NCBI GenBank assembly: GCA_913757435.1
Contig: CAJYDM010000001.1
Coordinates: 372,001 to 436,000 of the forward strand
Direction of reading: 5' to 3'
Origin: Syntrophomonas sp. DTU019
Lineage (GTDB): Bacteria; Bacillota; Syntrophomonadia; Syntrophomonadales; Syntrophomonadaceae
Length of the DNA: 64,000 nucleotides
The notes below the pieces were generated by a model. The model saw only the letters and a list, made by a program, of their open reading frames with translations, was not told the DNA's origin and searched no databases. The translations under genes and the position numbers were made by a program. Shown here piece by piece: positions 47,895 through 56,227 of the stretch. Position 1 is the first letter of the stretch; each line of letters begins with the position of its first letter.

Positions 47895-48961
47895 TAATTA
47901 TCGAGGATTTCTTCCAACAAGGCCTGTCTGCGCTGATTCAGGGCCTCGAAGTCCATCCTGGCGGCATACATCTGTTTCAGAGCCTTCAACTGTCGGCAGG
48001 CCTCCTCCAGCTTCTCCTGAGCCCGGGTCAAATGGTCTTCATAGTCGCGAATGGCGTCACTGTGCTGCCGGGCTGCCCCAATTATATCAAAATCATCCAA
48101 GATCGCTGTGGTGTTGATGGTTTTATCCCCAGGCCGAGATGGCAGCTGCAGGTCCCCTCCGTCAATCACTGCGGTGCGAAAGGCGGGGAGAATGATCATC
48201 AACAGACTATCCACCGACATGCCGGAATGATAGTATTCCACGCTATGTCCCCCTTGTCTGGCTTTTCTGGCTATTTCGGCAAGTATAGTGGATTTGCCGC
48301 TGCCCATGGGGCCAACCAGTATCAGCCTCTGTCTGCAATCGGAACTGATTTCTTGTACATAATTAATATGGCCTTGAGCCGTCATGGCACTAGCAAATAG
48401 ATGTCTTTCCGGTGGCAGCCCACCGGTGGCTTCCTCATATACCAGGTCCGCCAGGTTGTATAACTGCTGCATGTTTAAATGGACCGAGTTGCCCCGTTTC
48501 ATTATGTGTTTGGCACGGACAGCGCCTTGCAATTCTGCTTTCGCCTCCCGGTTCAAGGCGTGCCAGCGGTCGATGTGGCTGATGATCAGCTGCGCCTGTT
48601 CTTTGAGCAAGGCGGTATCCAGGCACTCGCCCAGGTTGATTATATCGCCGCTGACATGCGGATAGCGGGGTTCCAGAGACACTGGGCTGCTGCCGTTGAC
48701 TACCGCCACATCCAGTTGTGGGAAATAAATCCCTTCAGGATTGACCGCGTCAGCAGCTGATATCCAGTATTCTAGCTCATAGCCCAAGGCCAACATGGAT
48801 TCGCCCAATAGCCGGATAAAGGTGGCTTTCCCCGTCCCCGGCGCTCCTTTGAGTATATAAACCCGCTCAATATTTGCCAACAAATCAGGAAGGCAACTCA
48901 CGAATCCTTCTTCAGTAAATGTGCTGGAGAGCACATATTTAATCTTGCCTTTGCAGAACAC
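47894..48961 (-). CDS. ATPase with two P-loops, PRK06851-like
   Basis: A 355-residue protein with two P-loop modules: GAPGTGKATF at about residues 40-49 and GPMGSGKST at about 223-231. The first has Ala where the Walker A Ser/Thr should follow the Lys, so its nucleotide binding may be weakened. The C-terminus (RAQEKLEEACRQLKALKQMY) looks like a coiled coil. Function is unknown; related proteins occur in spore-forming Firmicutes. It lies between two inverted-repeat copies, its stop codon touching one of them. Confidence 0.72.
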   Translation of the reverse strand: MFCKGKIKYVLSSTFTEEGFVSCLPDLLANIERVYILKGAPGTGKATFIRLLGESMLALGYELEYWISAADAVNPEGIYFPQLDVAVVNGSSPVSLEPRYPHVSGDIINLGECLDTALLKEQAQLIISHIDRWHALNREAKAELQGAVRAKHIMKRGNSVHLNMQQLYNLADLVYEEATGGLPPERHLFASAMTAQGHINYVQEISSDCRQRLILVGPMGSGKSTILAEIARKARQGGHSVEYYHSGMSVDSLLMIILPAFRTAVIDGGDLQLPSRPGDKTINTTAILDDFDIIGAARQHSDAIRDYEDHLTRAQEKLEEACRQLKALKQMYAARMDFEALNQRRQALLEEILDN

Positions 48962-49021
48962 ATCCAGACCTCTCTCCGTGCTAATTTTCTATACTATATT
49001 CAAAACGTATACCTTTGGTTA

Positions 49022-49150
49022 ACAGGCATGGGCAGGCACAGGCATGGGGACGGCACACAGGCATGGGGACGGCACACAGGCATGGGGACGGTTCTTTTGC
49101 CTGCCAAGGGCAAGGCAAAAGAACCGTCCCCATGCCTGACCCATGCCTGA
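49022..49150. repeat. Long inverted-repeat element, copy 2, with tandem 19-bp units
   Basis: The core is a perfect 26-bp inverted repeat (49077-49102 and 49113-49138, arms containing GGGGACGGTTCTTTTGCC and its complement) with a 10-base loop. Two and a part copies of a 19-bp unit beginning AGGCATGGGGACGGCACAC start at 49040, 49059 and 49078. The right edge at about 49150 is 2 bases before the stop codon of the MinJ-like gene. Such elements are REP/MITE-like; I see no transposase for them in the window. Confidence 0.85.
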
Positions 49151-49151
49151 C

Positions 49152-50027
49152 CTATTCGGTGCAGGTCTGGCTGCGCTGCCCCAACCAGATCACCGCTTCA
49201 TGTCCTAATGGGGCAAATATGGCTGCCAGCCAGTTTAACCAGGGGAAGGCCGCAGCCAATAAGGCCAGAGCCAACAGAATAAGGCTGTAAAAACCCAGGT
49301 TACGGGCTGAACGGAGTACAGTCAGGCGGGGCGTGACCCGGGTGGCGGTCTCGCCGTAGCCGAGTATGGCCAGAACCGGCAGCATTACATAAAAACCCCC
49401 ACAGCTATCTGCCGGATGGCATTTTAAGAGCGGCCACCAGTCCGGCATGGTGCTGCCCACTCCGGCTGTAGAGGTGCAGGTAATTACCAAAAGCAGCGGC
49501 CAGAACCGCTGCAAATGAAACCCGGAGACGTTCTGCCCACCGACTGCGATACTAACTCGGCCCGGCTGAGTGCTGCCATCAATCAAGATAAGACCGCTTT
49601 CAATAAGATGCAAAATGGCGATTAAGCCAATGATCTGAGGTACACAAGCTGCGGAGTGGGCGGTTCCTAGATAATACAGGGATAACAGGCCTCCGGCATA
49701 GGAGAAGCATATTAAACGGGGGTGAATCATGGCCAAGAACAGGGCAATCAACCACAGGGCCAGAATGCTGATGTTATGTACATCGATACCCACCACCACC
49801 AATAAGGTACTGCCCAGTATGCCCCCACACAGCCCGCTGAGCACTGACAGAACCGCTGGCCATAGCATTTCCCTCCATTTGTCTCGGGGTGATCTGCGCC
49901 CGTATGACCAGCTAATTAACAAAAAAATCACGATATAGAGCGCAATAAAAAGAGGCGAAGATATAGCTTGCCACCATACTCGCCCCATTTCCATCCAAAG
50001 GCTTGTCAAAGACTCCAAGCAGTTCAC
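49152..50027 (-). CDS. MinJ-like membrane protein lacking its PDZ domain (possibly truncated)
   Basis: A 291-residue protein with about eight hydrophobic helices (for example LYIVIFLLISWSY, PAVLSVLSGLCGGILG, ALWLIALFLAMIH, LGFYSLILLALALLAA). The C-terminal FPWLNWLAAIFAPLGHEAVI resembles the membrane part of MinJ-type proteins, which normally continue into a PDZ domain. Here the frame stops shortly after, next to repeat copy 2, so the PDZ part seems to be missing. It follows ctpB by about 50 bases, as minJ does in Bacillus. If functional it would help place the division site. Confidence 0.6.
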   Translation of the reverse strand: MNCLESLTSLWMEMGRVWWQAISSPLFIALYIVIFLLISWSYGRRSPRDKWREMLWPAVLSVLSGLCGGILGSTLLVVVGIDVHNISILALWLIALFLAMIHPRLICFSYAGGLLSLYYLGTAHSAACVPQIIGLIAILHLIESGLILIDGSTQPGRVSIAVGGQNVSGFHLQRFWPLLLVITCTSTAGVGSTMPDWWPLLKCHPADSCGGFYVMLPVLAILGYGETATRVTPRLTVLRSARNLGFYSLILLALALLAAAFPWLNWLAAIFAPLGHEAVIWLGQRSQTCTE

Positions 50028-50078
50028 TCCTTCGAATCAAATATCCCGGGTGAACGGCCAGAGTTTTGAGGAGAGATA

Positions 50079-51236
50079 TTATTTTTGCATTCTCTGCTTT
50101 AATACTTCTACGGCTTTATCCAGCTGCAAATCCTGATTGTTGTTGGGATCATTCTGGACCTCGTAATCCGGGGTGATGCCAACCTCGTTGATATCGGTTC
50201 CACTAGGGGTGAAATACTTCTGCGTGGTCAGTTTCAAAGCCCCGCCGTCATGCAGGGGAAATACCGTCTGCACCAGGCCTTTGCCAAAAGTCTTCACTCC
50301 TACCAATTGGGCGCGCTGATTATCCTGTAGGGCTGCAGCCAGAATTTCCGACGCGCTGGCGCTGTCGTGATTGACTAAAACCACCAGGGGGATATCCACT
50401 TTGCCCGGTGAAGCTTTGTAAACCTGTTCATTGCCTTTGCCATCAGCGGCGCTTACCACCGTATCGCCGTCTAAAAATATCCCGGCGATATCCACCGCAG
50501 CATTGAAATCTCCGCCCCCATTATCGCGCAAATCGAGTATTATGCCCTTAACCTGCTCACCGCTGATGAGTTTCTCCACACTGGTGGCCACTTCATTGGC
50601 CGAATGGGCATGAAACTGGTTCAAGCTGATGTAGCCGATTCCGACTGCCGGGTCTAGGACTTTATCCTCTACCGAAGGCACATTAATGATCTCGCGCACT
50701 ATGGTAAAATTCAGTTCCTTGCCTTCTGATTCCCGGTACACTCCCAATTCCAACTGTGTGCCGGGATCGCCCCGCATCCGTTGGGCAGCATCATCGGAGG
50801 TCATTTTGACCATACTTTCACCATTGATGCGCACAATGATGTCACCGTGCTTTACCCCCACCTTGTAAGCTGGCGTTCCCCTAATGGGGGAATAGATCAT
50901 GATGCGGCCCTGACTGTCCTGACCCACATAAACTCCGATGCCGCCGAATTTGGCCTCCAGCTTCACCTTCAGGTCCTGATAGGTCTGCCGGTCCAGATAT
51001 CGGGAATAAGGGTCATCCAGGGCTTCAACGATCCCGGCCCCGGCCCCTTCCAGCATCTGCGCCATATTTATCGGGTATAAGGACTCGGCCTTTATCAAGC
51101 CAATTACGCTGAATAAGGTGCCCAGACCGGTGCTGCTGGTCACCGCCAGGACGATCACACTTATTACCGTAATCACCCCGATGGTGCTAAAAAAGATATT
51201 GATCCCCCGTAGCCAATGCTTCTTCTCTCTATTCAA
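50079..51236 (-). CDS. ctpB: Carboxy-terminal processing protease, S41 family (CtpB-like)
   Basis: A 385-residue exported serine protease anchored by an N-terminal helix (IFFSTIGVITVISVIVLAV). The PDZ domain spans about 85-165 (GGIGVYVGQD, VGVKHGDIIVRINGE), and the S41 catalytic Ser is in NHDSASASEI with Lys in GVKTFGKGLV. The start is TTG at 51236. In Bacillus CtpB processes a sporulation signalling protein; that use here is inference. It lies upstream of the MinJ-like gene. Confidence 0.88.
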   Translation of the reverse strand: MNREKKHWLRGINIFFSTIGVITVISVIVLAVTSSTGLGTLFSVIGLIKAESLYPINMAQMLEGAGAGIVEALDDPYSRYLDRQTYQDLKVKLEAKFGGIGVYVGQDSQGRIMIYSPIRGTPAYKVGVKHGDIIVRINGESMVKMTSDDAAQRMRGDPGTQLELGVYRESEGKELNFTIVREIINVPSVEDKVLDPAVGIGYISLNQFHAHSANEVATSVEKLISGEQVKGIILDLRDNGGGDFNAAVDIAGIFLDGDTVVSAADGKGNEQVYKASPGKVDIPLVVLVNHDSASASEILAAALQDNQRAQLVGVKTFGKGLVQTVFPLHDGGALKLTTQKYFTPSGTDINEVGITPDYEVQNDPNNNQDLQLDKAVEVLKQRMQK

Positions 51237-51568
51237 TTCGTCACCACCATTACATTCTATTATGTGTAATAGGCAATTATGTTAGCAGCCGGGATAGCAA
51301 CTGACCGACGTCAGATGAAGAACCGCCATTAATATTCGGCGACTTTTGGGTCTGACTGCCAGCTCCGCCCTCAACTGTGTATCTGCCCGTGTATCACTGA
51401 GATAGCTGCCATAAATAAATACACAAAAATATAATACCACAGTTGGACCGTGCTGATAGTTTTTTCCATAACAAAAGGACAGTGCTGACCTGCTTTTTAT
51501 CACAAATCGTTCCCTGTCCTTACTAAGCTAGGCTTTATGCGAAGAGCGGCCGCACCGCCCCCTGTTAA
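51237..51568. other. Intergenic region between envC-like and ctpB genes
   Basis: About 330 bases without a recognisable gene. It holds the weak terminator described at 51470-51521 and an AT-rich stretch (around 51420-51440) that could contain the ctpB promoter; a TATTAT is present there but I found no matching -35 at the usual distance. Confidence 0.45.
51470..51521 (-). terminator. Possible terminator after the envC-like gene
   Basis: AAGGACAG and CTGTCCTT pair (8 bp) across a long 31-base loop, followed on the minus strand by TTGTT. The long loop makes it a weak candidate. Confidence 0.3.
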
Positions 51569-52699
51569 TCATACATACTTGCGCGGATCGGTGTATTGTC
51601 CGTTGATACGCACTTCAAAATGCAGGTGGGCCCCGGTGCTCCAGCCAGTGCTTCCGACCTTGCCTATGGTCTGGCCTTTGCTGACCGATTGTCCGGTGCT
51701 CACTAAGAGGCTGCTCTGATGGCCATACAAAGTCGACAAGCCTTTGCCATGATCGATTATTATGGCCTGTCCATAAGCACCCATCCATCCAGAGAATATC
51801 ACCGTACCGCTATCGGCGGCTACTATCTTGGCCCCCATAGGGGCTCCAATATCCATTCCGGTATGCATCTTACGGGTCTTCAGTATAGGATGGTACCTCA
51901 TCCCATAAGGTGAGGTGATGGAGGAATACCCCGGTGTTGGCCAGGTAAATGCTCCAGTACCTAACTGGCTGCCCGACTGAGACCTGCGGATGATAGCCTC
52001 GACCTCTCGAGAAGCCGCCTCCAATTCTGCCAAAGCCCTCTCATATGAAGCCTTCTCCTGATTGACCACACTGAGTACAGCCTTCTTCTCCTGCTGCTGT
52101 TGGCTGAGACTGTCCCTGTGGCTCTTCAGTTCCCCCTTGGCCGCTACCAGGCGGTTCTGCTTGACTTCCAAATCGCTCTTTTTCCGGTCCAGTTCCTGGC
52201 GCTTCTGGTCGATAGCATCTATCAGCTCCATATCGCCCTGAATGATGTATTTGAGCATGTCATAACGGGTGAGAAAATCCTTGATATCGGTAGAGGCCAG
52301 GAGCACCTCCAGATAGGAAGCCTGTCCCCCTTTTTCATAGATATAGACCAGGCGTTCACCGAGAATAGCTACCTGCTTGTCGAGTTCCTCTTGCTCCTTT
52401 TCTATGTCCTTTTGGGTCTTGCTAATCTCTTTTTCCAGATTGGTGATATCCTTGTTGAGCTGCGCGATACGGTCCTCGACACTCTGAATACTCTGGTCGA
52501 GAGAGGAGATTTCATTGACAATAGAACGCTGCTTCTGACGGGCCACATTCACATTGGCTTCTTGGGCTTGAATCTGTTGATTCAATTCTTGCAGCTTCTG
52601 GCGGGCATCGTCCACCTCATCGCCGTATACCGGCAGAATACAGCTGAACGCCAGTATCAACCCCAACATGATAGCTATAGTACGTTTGCGAACGGACAT
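51569..52699 (-). CDS. EnvC-like murein hydrolase activator / M23 peptidase
   Basis: A 376-residue exported protein: signal peptide (about 1-26, cleavage near VYGDE), a long coiled coil (about 27-240) and a C-terminal LytM/M23 domain. The zinc ligands appear intact (HTGMDIGAP, and HLHFEVRING at the end), so unlike EnvC proper it may itself cut peptidoglycan. It lies next to ftsX on the same strand; FtsEX controls such proteins in other bacteria. A 43-base gap separates it from ftsX. Confidence 0.87.
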   Translation of the reverse strand: MSVRKRTIAIMLGLILAFSCILPVYGDEVDDARQKLQELNQQIQAQEANVNVARQKQRSIVNEISSLDQSIQSVEDRIAQLNKDITNLEKEISKTQKDIEKEQEELDKQVAILGERLVYIYEKGGQASYLEVLLASTDIKDFLTRYDMLKYIIQGDMELIDAIDQKRQELDRKKSDLEVKQNRLVAAKGELKSHRDSLSQQQQEKKAVLSVVNQEKASYERALAELEAASREVEAIIRRSQSGSQLGTGAFTWPTPGYSSITSPYGMRYHPILKTRKMHTGMDIGAPMGAKIVAADSGTVIFSGWMGAYGQAIIIDHGKGLSTLYGHQSSLLVSTGQSVSKGQTIGKVGSTGWSTGAHLHFEVRINGQYTDPRKYV

Positions 52700-52742
52700 A
52701 ATGCGACCCTGCCTCCCTCTCTTTAGCTTTTAAACCCATTAG

Positions 52743-53624
52743 TTAAATATCAAGAAAACGATTAAGTGAGATATAAGTCCCCAGCACACCCAATGTAGCC
52801 CCAATCAGGACCAGACCGGAATAAACCTCCAGTAGCATAGTGCGGTTGGAAACCACCGGCATAAACGGCACTGATTGTATGGAACCAATCAAGGTGTCGT
52901 AGCCAACCGCTAAGAGCAAAATAGCTATAAGCGCACCGGCCGTTCCCAACAAAATGCCTTCGATAAAGAATGGCCAGCGCACAAACCAATCGGTGGAGCC
53001 GATCAGCTTCATCAAGTAAACTTCCTTGCGGCGCGAAAATATGGCCAGGCGGATAGTCGTGGCAATCAGGAAAATCGCCCCCAGTGACAACAAGACAATG
53101 AAGATCAGACTCAAAACTCGCACCCACTTAGTGGCTAAGAAAAGATTATTGACCAGCTCTTTGCCGTAGCTGACCCGCTCAACACCGACAATTTGCTCTA
53201 TCTGCTGGGCTATCAGCGGCACTTCATGGGGGTCTACCGCTTTTATCTCATAGGCATCTGGCAGGGGATTGTTACCCAGCGTCTTTTCCAGGTCATAACG
53301 GTCTTCCCCATAGCTTTCCTGAAGGTAGCGCAGGGCCTCGTCTCGGGATACGAAACGGACCGAATCCACTCCCGCTATAGCCTTCAATTCCTGCTCCACC
53401 TTAACCGTCTGAGCAGGACTCAAATCCTTGTGCAGATAGGACATTATCTCCAGATCCGACTCCAAACGGGTTATGAGGTGACTGGCATTGAGCGTAGCAA
53501 GAATTGCCATACCCAGTATCAGAATACAGATGGCCACCGTACTGATAGTCGCAAAGGAAAGCAGGTGGTTGCGAGCCATGGATTTTAAAGCTTCCCGGAA
53601 GAAGTACACCAAATTCTTCATCAT
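52743..53624 (-). CDS. ftsX: Cell division protein FtsX
   Basis: A 293-residue membrane protein with four helices: one near the N-terminus (FATISTVAICILILGMAILA), then a large extracellular loop (about 45-170), then three more (LIFIVLLSLGAIFLIATT, FFIEGILLGTAGALIAI, YSGLVLIGATLGVLGTYI). With FtsE it relays division signals to peptidoglycan hydrolases, here presumably the adjacent EnvC-like protein. Its ATG overlaps the ftsE stop by 4 bases. Confidence 0.93.
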   Translation of the reverse strand: MMKNLVYFFREALKSMARNHLLSFATISTVAICILILGMAILATLNASHLITRLESDLEIMSYLHKDLSPAQTVKVEQELKAIAGVDSVRFVSRDEALRYLQESYGEDRYDLEKTLGNNPLPDAYEIKAVDPHEVPLIAQQIEQIVGVERVSYGKELVNNLFLATKWVRVLSLIFIVLLSLGAIFLIATTIRLAIFSRRKEVYLMKLIGSTDWFVRWPFFIEGILLGTAGALIAILLLAVGYDTLIGSIQSVPFMPVVSNRTMLLEVYSGLVLIGATLGVLGTYISLNRFLDI

Positions 53625-54301
53625 ATTACGTACTCCCCGGGTGCGTAATCAGCCGCAACTTTTCCCTTTTCCAGAAGAACCACTCGCTTTTGGGCGGCTT
53701 TGACCAGTTCCCGGTCATGGGTGGCCATAATAATAGTGGTCCCCTTACGATTTATATCGATCAATAGGTTCAAAATCTCCATTGAATTGTCGATATCCAG
53801 GTTGCCAGTAGGTTCGTCCGCGATCAGCAACAAAGGCTGGTTAGCCAATGCCCTTGCTATGCCCACCCGTTGCTGTTCACCGCCGGACAGTTCGCCGGGA
53901 AAAGAGTTGTCTTTTCCCCGCAGCCCTACCATACTGAGTACTTCGGGAACGCGGGCCTTTATGTTCCGCTGGGATGCTCCCACCACTTCCATAGCAAAAG
54001 CCACATTTTCATAGACCGTCTTGCGCTCCAGCAGCTTGAAGTCCTGAAACACGATGCCCATATTGCGTCTGACTTTGGGAACATCATTTCGCTTCATGCG
54101 GACCAGACTGCGGTCAGCGATAAAAATCTGGCCCCGGGTGGGTTCCTCTTCCCGGAACATCATCTTGATTATGGTGGACTTGCCGGCCCCGCTGGGACCC
54201 ATCAAGAAAACAAATTCGCCGCGATCTATTTTAAGTGAGATATCATCGAGTGCTTTGCCCTTGGGATAAATCTTGGAGACGTTGTAGAACTGAACTAGCA
54301 C
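53621..54301 (-). CDS. ftsE: Cell division ATP-binding protein FtsE
   Basis: A 226-residue ABC ATPase working with FtsX. Walker A GPSGAGKST (about 34-42), signature LSGGEQQRVGIARAL (about 136-150) and Walker B LLIADEPTGNLD are intact. The start is GTG 54301, with AGGAGG about 8 bases upstream; an earlier in-frame start at 54331 overlaps the terminator hairpin. A strong terminator separates it from the transketolase genes. Confidence 0.94.
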   Translation of the reverse strand: MLVQFYNVSKIYPKGKALDDISLKIDRGEFVFLMGPSGAGKSTIIKMMFREEEPTRGQIFIADRSLVRMKRNDVPKVRRNMGIVFQDFKLLERKTVYENVAFAMEVVGASQRNIKARVPEVLSMVGLRGKDNSFPGELSGGEQQRVGIARALANQPLLLIADEPTGNLDIDNSMEILNLLIDINRKGTTIIMATHDRELVKAAQKRVVLLEKGKVAADYAPGEYVI

Positions 54302-54313
54302 CTGTCTTCCTCC

Positions 54314-54347
54314 CAGAAAAATAAAAACCACCTGATTAGAGGTGGTT
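54314..54347 (-). terminator. Strong terminator after the transketolase genes
   Basis: AACCACCT and AGGTGGTT form an 8-bp perfect stem with a 6-base loop, followed on the minus strand by TTTATTTTT. It sits about 35 bases past the transketolase stop and just before ftsE. Confidence 0.85.
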
Positions 54348-54378
54348 CTACAAAAATATTGGAAATCCCTTTATAATT

Positions 54379-55314
54379 TTATTTTTTTCTCAGCAAATCC
54401 CGGACATTCTGCACGATTTTTTCGACATTTAGGCCGTAGTAATCCAGCAGTTGATCCGGTTCACCAGATTGTCCGAACACATCGTTGACTCCCATGCGCA
54501 TCACCGGTACGGGATGGTGTGCACATACCGTCTCACACACCGCGCTGCCCAGGCCGCCAATAATGCTGTGTTCTTCCACTGTCAGAATCGCCCCGGTCTC
54601 GGTGGCCATTTGCAGTATGACGGTTTCATCCAGTGGCTTGATGGTGTGCATATCCACAACTGCGGCCTGAATATTCTCCTCAGCCAGCTGCTCAGCTGCC
54701 TCCAGTGCTTTAGCCACCATGATGCCGCAGGCGATGATGGCCACATCTTTCCCCTGGCGCAGTACATTGGCCCGGCCGATTTCAAACGGGCTGCCTTCAG
54801 CATATATCACCGGAACTGCGGGACGTCCCAGGCGCAGATAAGCCGGCCCTTTGCTTTCATATAATGCGAACAAGGCCCGGCCAGTGCTGACCCCATCGGC
54901 GGGAACCACTACTGTCATGTTGGGAACACTGCGCATCAGGGCAATGTCTTCCACGCTCTGATGGGAGCCGCCATCCTCGCCGACGGTAAGGCCAGCATGA
55001 GTGGCACAGATCTTCACATTCATTTTGCTGTAAGCCACGGAGTTGCGCACCGCTTCAAAGGCGCGCCCGGTGGCAAATATGGCAAAAGTGCTGGCGAATA
55101 CTGTCTTTCCCGCACTGGCCAGTCCGGATGCCATGCCGATCATATTCTGTTCGGCGATGCCGGCGTTTATGAAGCGCTCGGGGAATTCCCTGGCGAAGTC
55201 GGCGGTTTTGGTGGATTTGGAAAGGTCCGCATCCAATACCACCACATCTTGATGTTGTTTTCCCAATTCCACTAATGCCTTACCATAGGCATCCCGGGTA
55301 GCCTGTTTATCCAA
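54379..55314 (-). CDS. Transketolase, C-terminal subunit
   Basis: A 311-residue half of a split transketolase carrying the pyrimidine-binding and C-terminal domains (RFINAGIAEQNMIGMASGLA, THAGLTVGEDGGSHQSVEDI). It pairs with the N-terminal half encoded just upstream to transfer two-carbon units between sugars using thiamine diphosphate. The start is TTG at 55314, with AGGAGG 8 bases upstream. Split transketolases of this type are common in Clostridia. Confidence 0.93.
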   Translation of the reverse strand: MDKQATRDAYGKALVELGKQHQDVVVLDADLSKSTKTADFAREFPERFINAGIAEQNMIGMASGLASAGKTVFASTFAIFATGRAFEAVRNSVAYSKMNVKICATHAGLTVGEDGGSHQSVEDIALMRSVPNMTVVVPADGVSTGRALFALYESKGPAYLRLGRPAVPVIYAEGSPFEIGRANVLRQGKDVAIIACGIMVAKALEAAEQLAEENIQAAVVDMHTIKPLDETVILQMATETGAILTVEEHSIIGGLGSAVCETVCAHHPVPVMRMGVNDVFGQSGEPDQLLDYYGLNVEKIVQNVRDLLRKK

Positions 55315-55376
55315 GCCCGCATCCTCCTCGTCGGTCGGCGGCTAGTGCTCAAAACCGCCGTTGTATTTGATTGCAC

Positions 55377-56216
55377 TTACATATCCAATTCCGCCAGGGC
55401 TCGTGCTATCTCATCGCCCTTGGGAGCCACTCCGTGCCACTCAACCTTATTCTCTATAAAGGAGCAGCCTTTTCCCTTGATGGTCCTGGCCACAATGGCA
55501 GTAGGCTTGCCTTTGACCACCCGGGCACAATCCAAGGCCTCCATTATCTGGCGTATATCATTGCCGTCGATCTGCAGGACCTCCCAGCCAAAGGCCGCAA
55601 ATTTGCCGGGGATCGGCAATGGAGACAAGACCTGTTTCACCGGCCCGTCGATCTGCAGGCCGTTAAAATCAATAAAAGCCACCAGGTTATCCAAACGGTA
55701 ATGAGCCGCAGCCATGGCCGCTTCCCATACCATTCCCTCCTCCAGTTCCCCGTCACCTAAGAGGGTATAGACCCGGTAATCCTTGCGGTCCATCTTCCCG
55801 GCCAGAGCCATGCCCACCGCCCACGAGATGCCCTGTCCCAGCGAGCCGGTCGAAGCCTCCACCCCGGCCAGTTTGCTGCGGTCCGGATGACCCTGCAGAG
55901 GACTGCCCAGTTTTCTCAAGGTCTGCAGCTGCTCTACCGGAAAAAAGCCGCGCTCTGCCAGGGCTGCATATAAGAGCGGTGCGGCGTGGCCTTTGCTGAG
56001 CACAAAACGGTCCCGGTCTGCCCAATCCGGCTGATTCGGATCAATATTCATCTCCCAGAAATATAGTGCCGTCACAATATCGGCCGCGCCCAGGGAACCG
56101 CCGGTATGCCCGGAGCCAGCTTGCCCCAGCATAGCTATGATATGGCGGCGCACTTCCCGCGCTTTTTCCTGTAAGCGCTGCACCTGCTGTTGGTCGATCT
56201 GCTTCACCTTAGCCAC
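55377..56216 (-). CDS. Transketolase, N-terminal subunit
   Basis: A 279-residue half containing the thiamine-diphosphate binding region: GSGHTGGSLGAADIV (about 34-48), GHAAPLLYAAL, and the GDGELEEGMVWE motif ending in LVAFIDFNGLQIDG. The start GTG 56216 is used; a second GTG at 56207 with GAGGTGG upstream is equally possible. It lies 11 bases after prfB and 62 before the C-terminal half. Confidence 0.93.
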   Translation of the reverse strand: MAKVKQIDQQQVQRLQEKAREVRRHIIAMLGQAGSGHTGGSLGAADIVTALYFWEMNIDPNQPDWADRDRFVLSKGHAAPLLYAALAERGFFPVEQLQTLRKLGSPLQGHPDRSKLAGVEASTGSLGQGISWAVGMALAGKMDRKDYRVYTLLGDGELEEGMVWEAAMAAAHYRLDNLVAFIDFNGLQIDGPVKQVLSPLPIPGKFAAFGWEVLQIDGNDIRQIMEALDCARVVKGKPTAIVARTIKGKGCSFIENKVEWHGVAPKGDEIARALAELDM

Positions 56217-56227
56217 CTCATCACTTA

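Noticed and set aside
49040-49096. 19-bp tandem units read as a CRISPR array
   Set aside because: The units are directly adjacent without spacers and belong to the inverted-repeat element; no cas genes are present.
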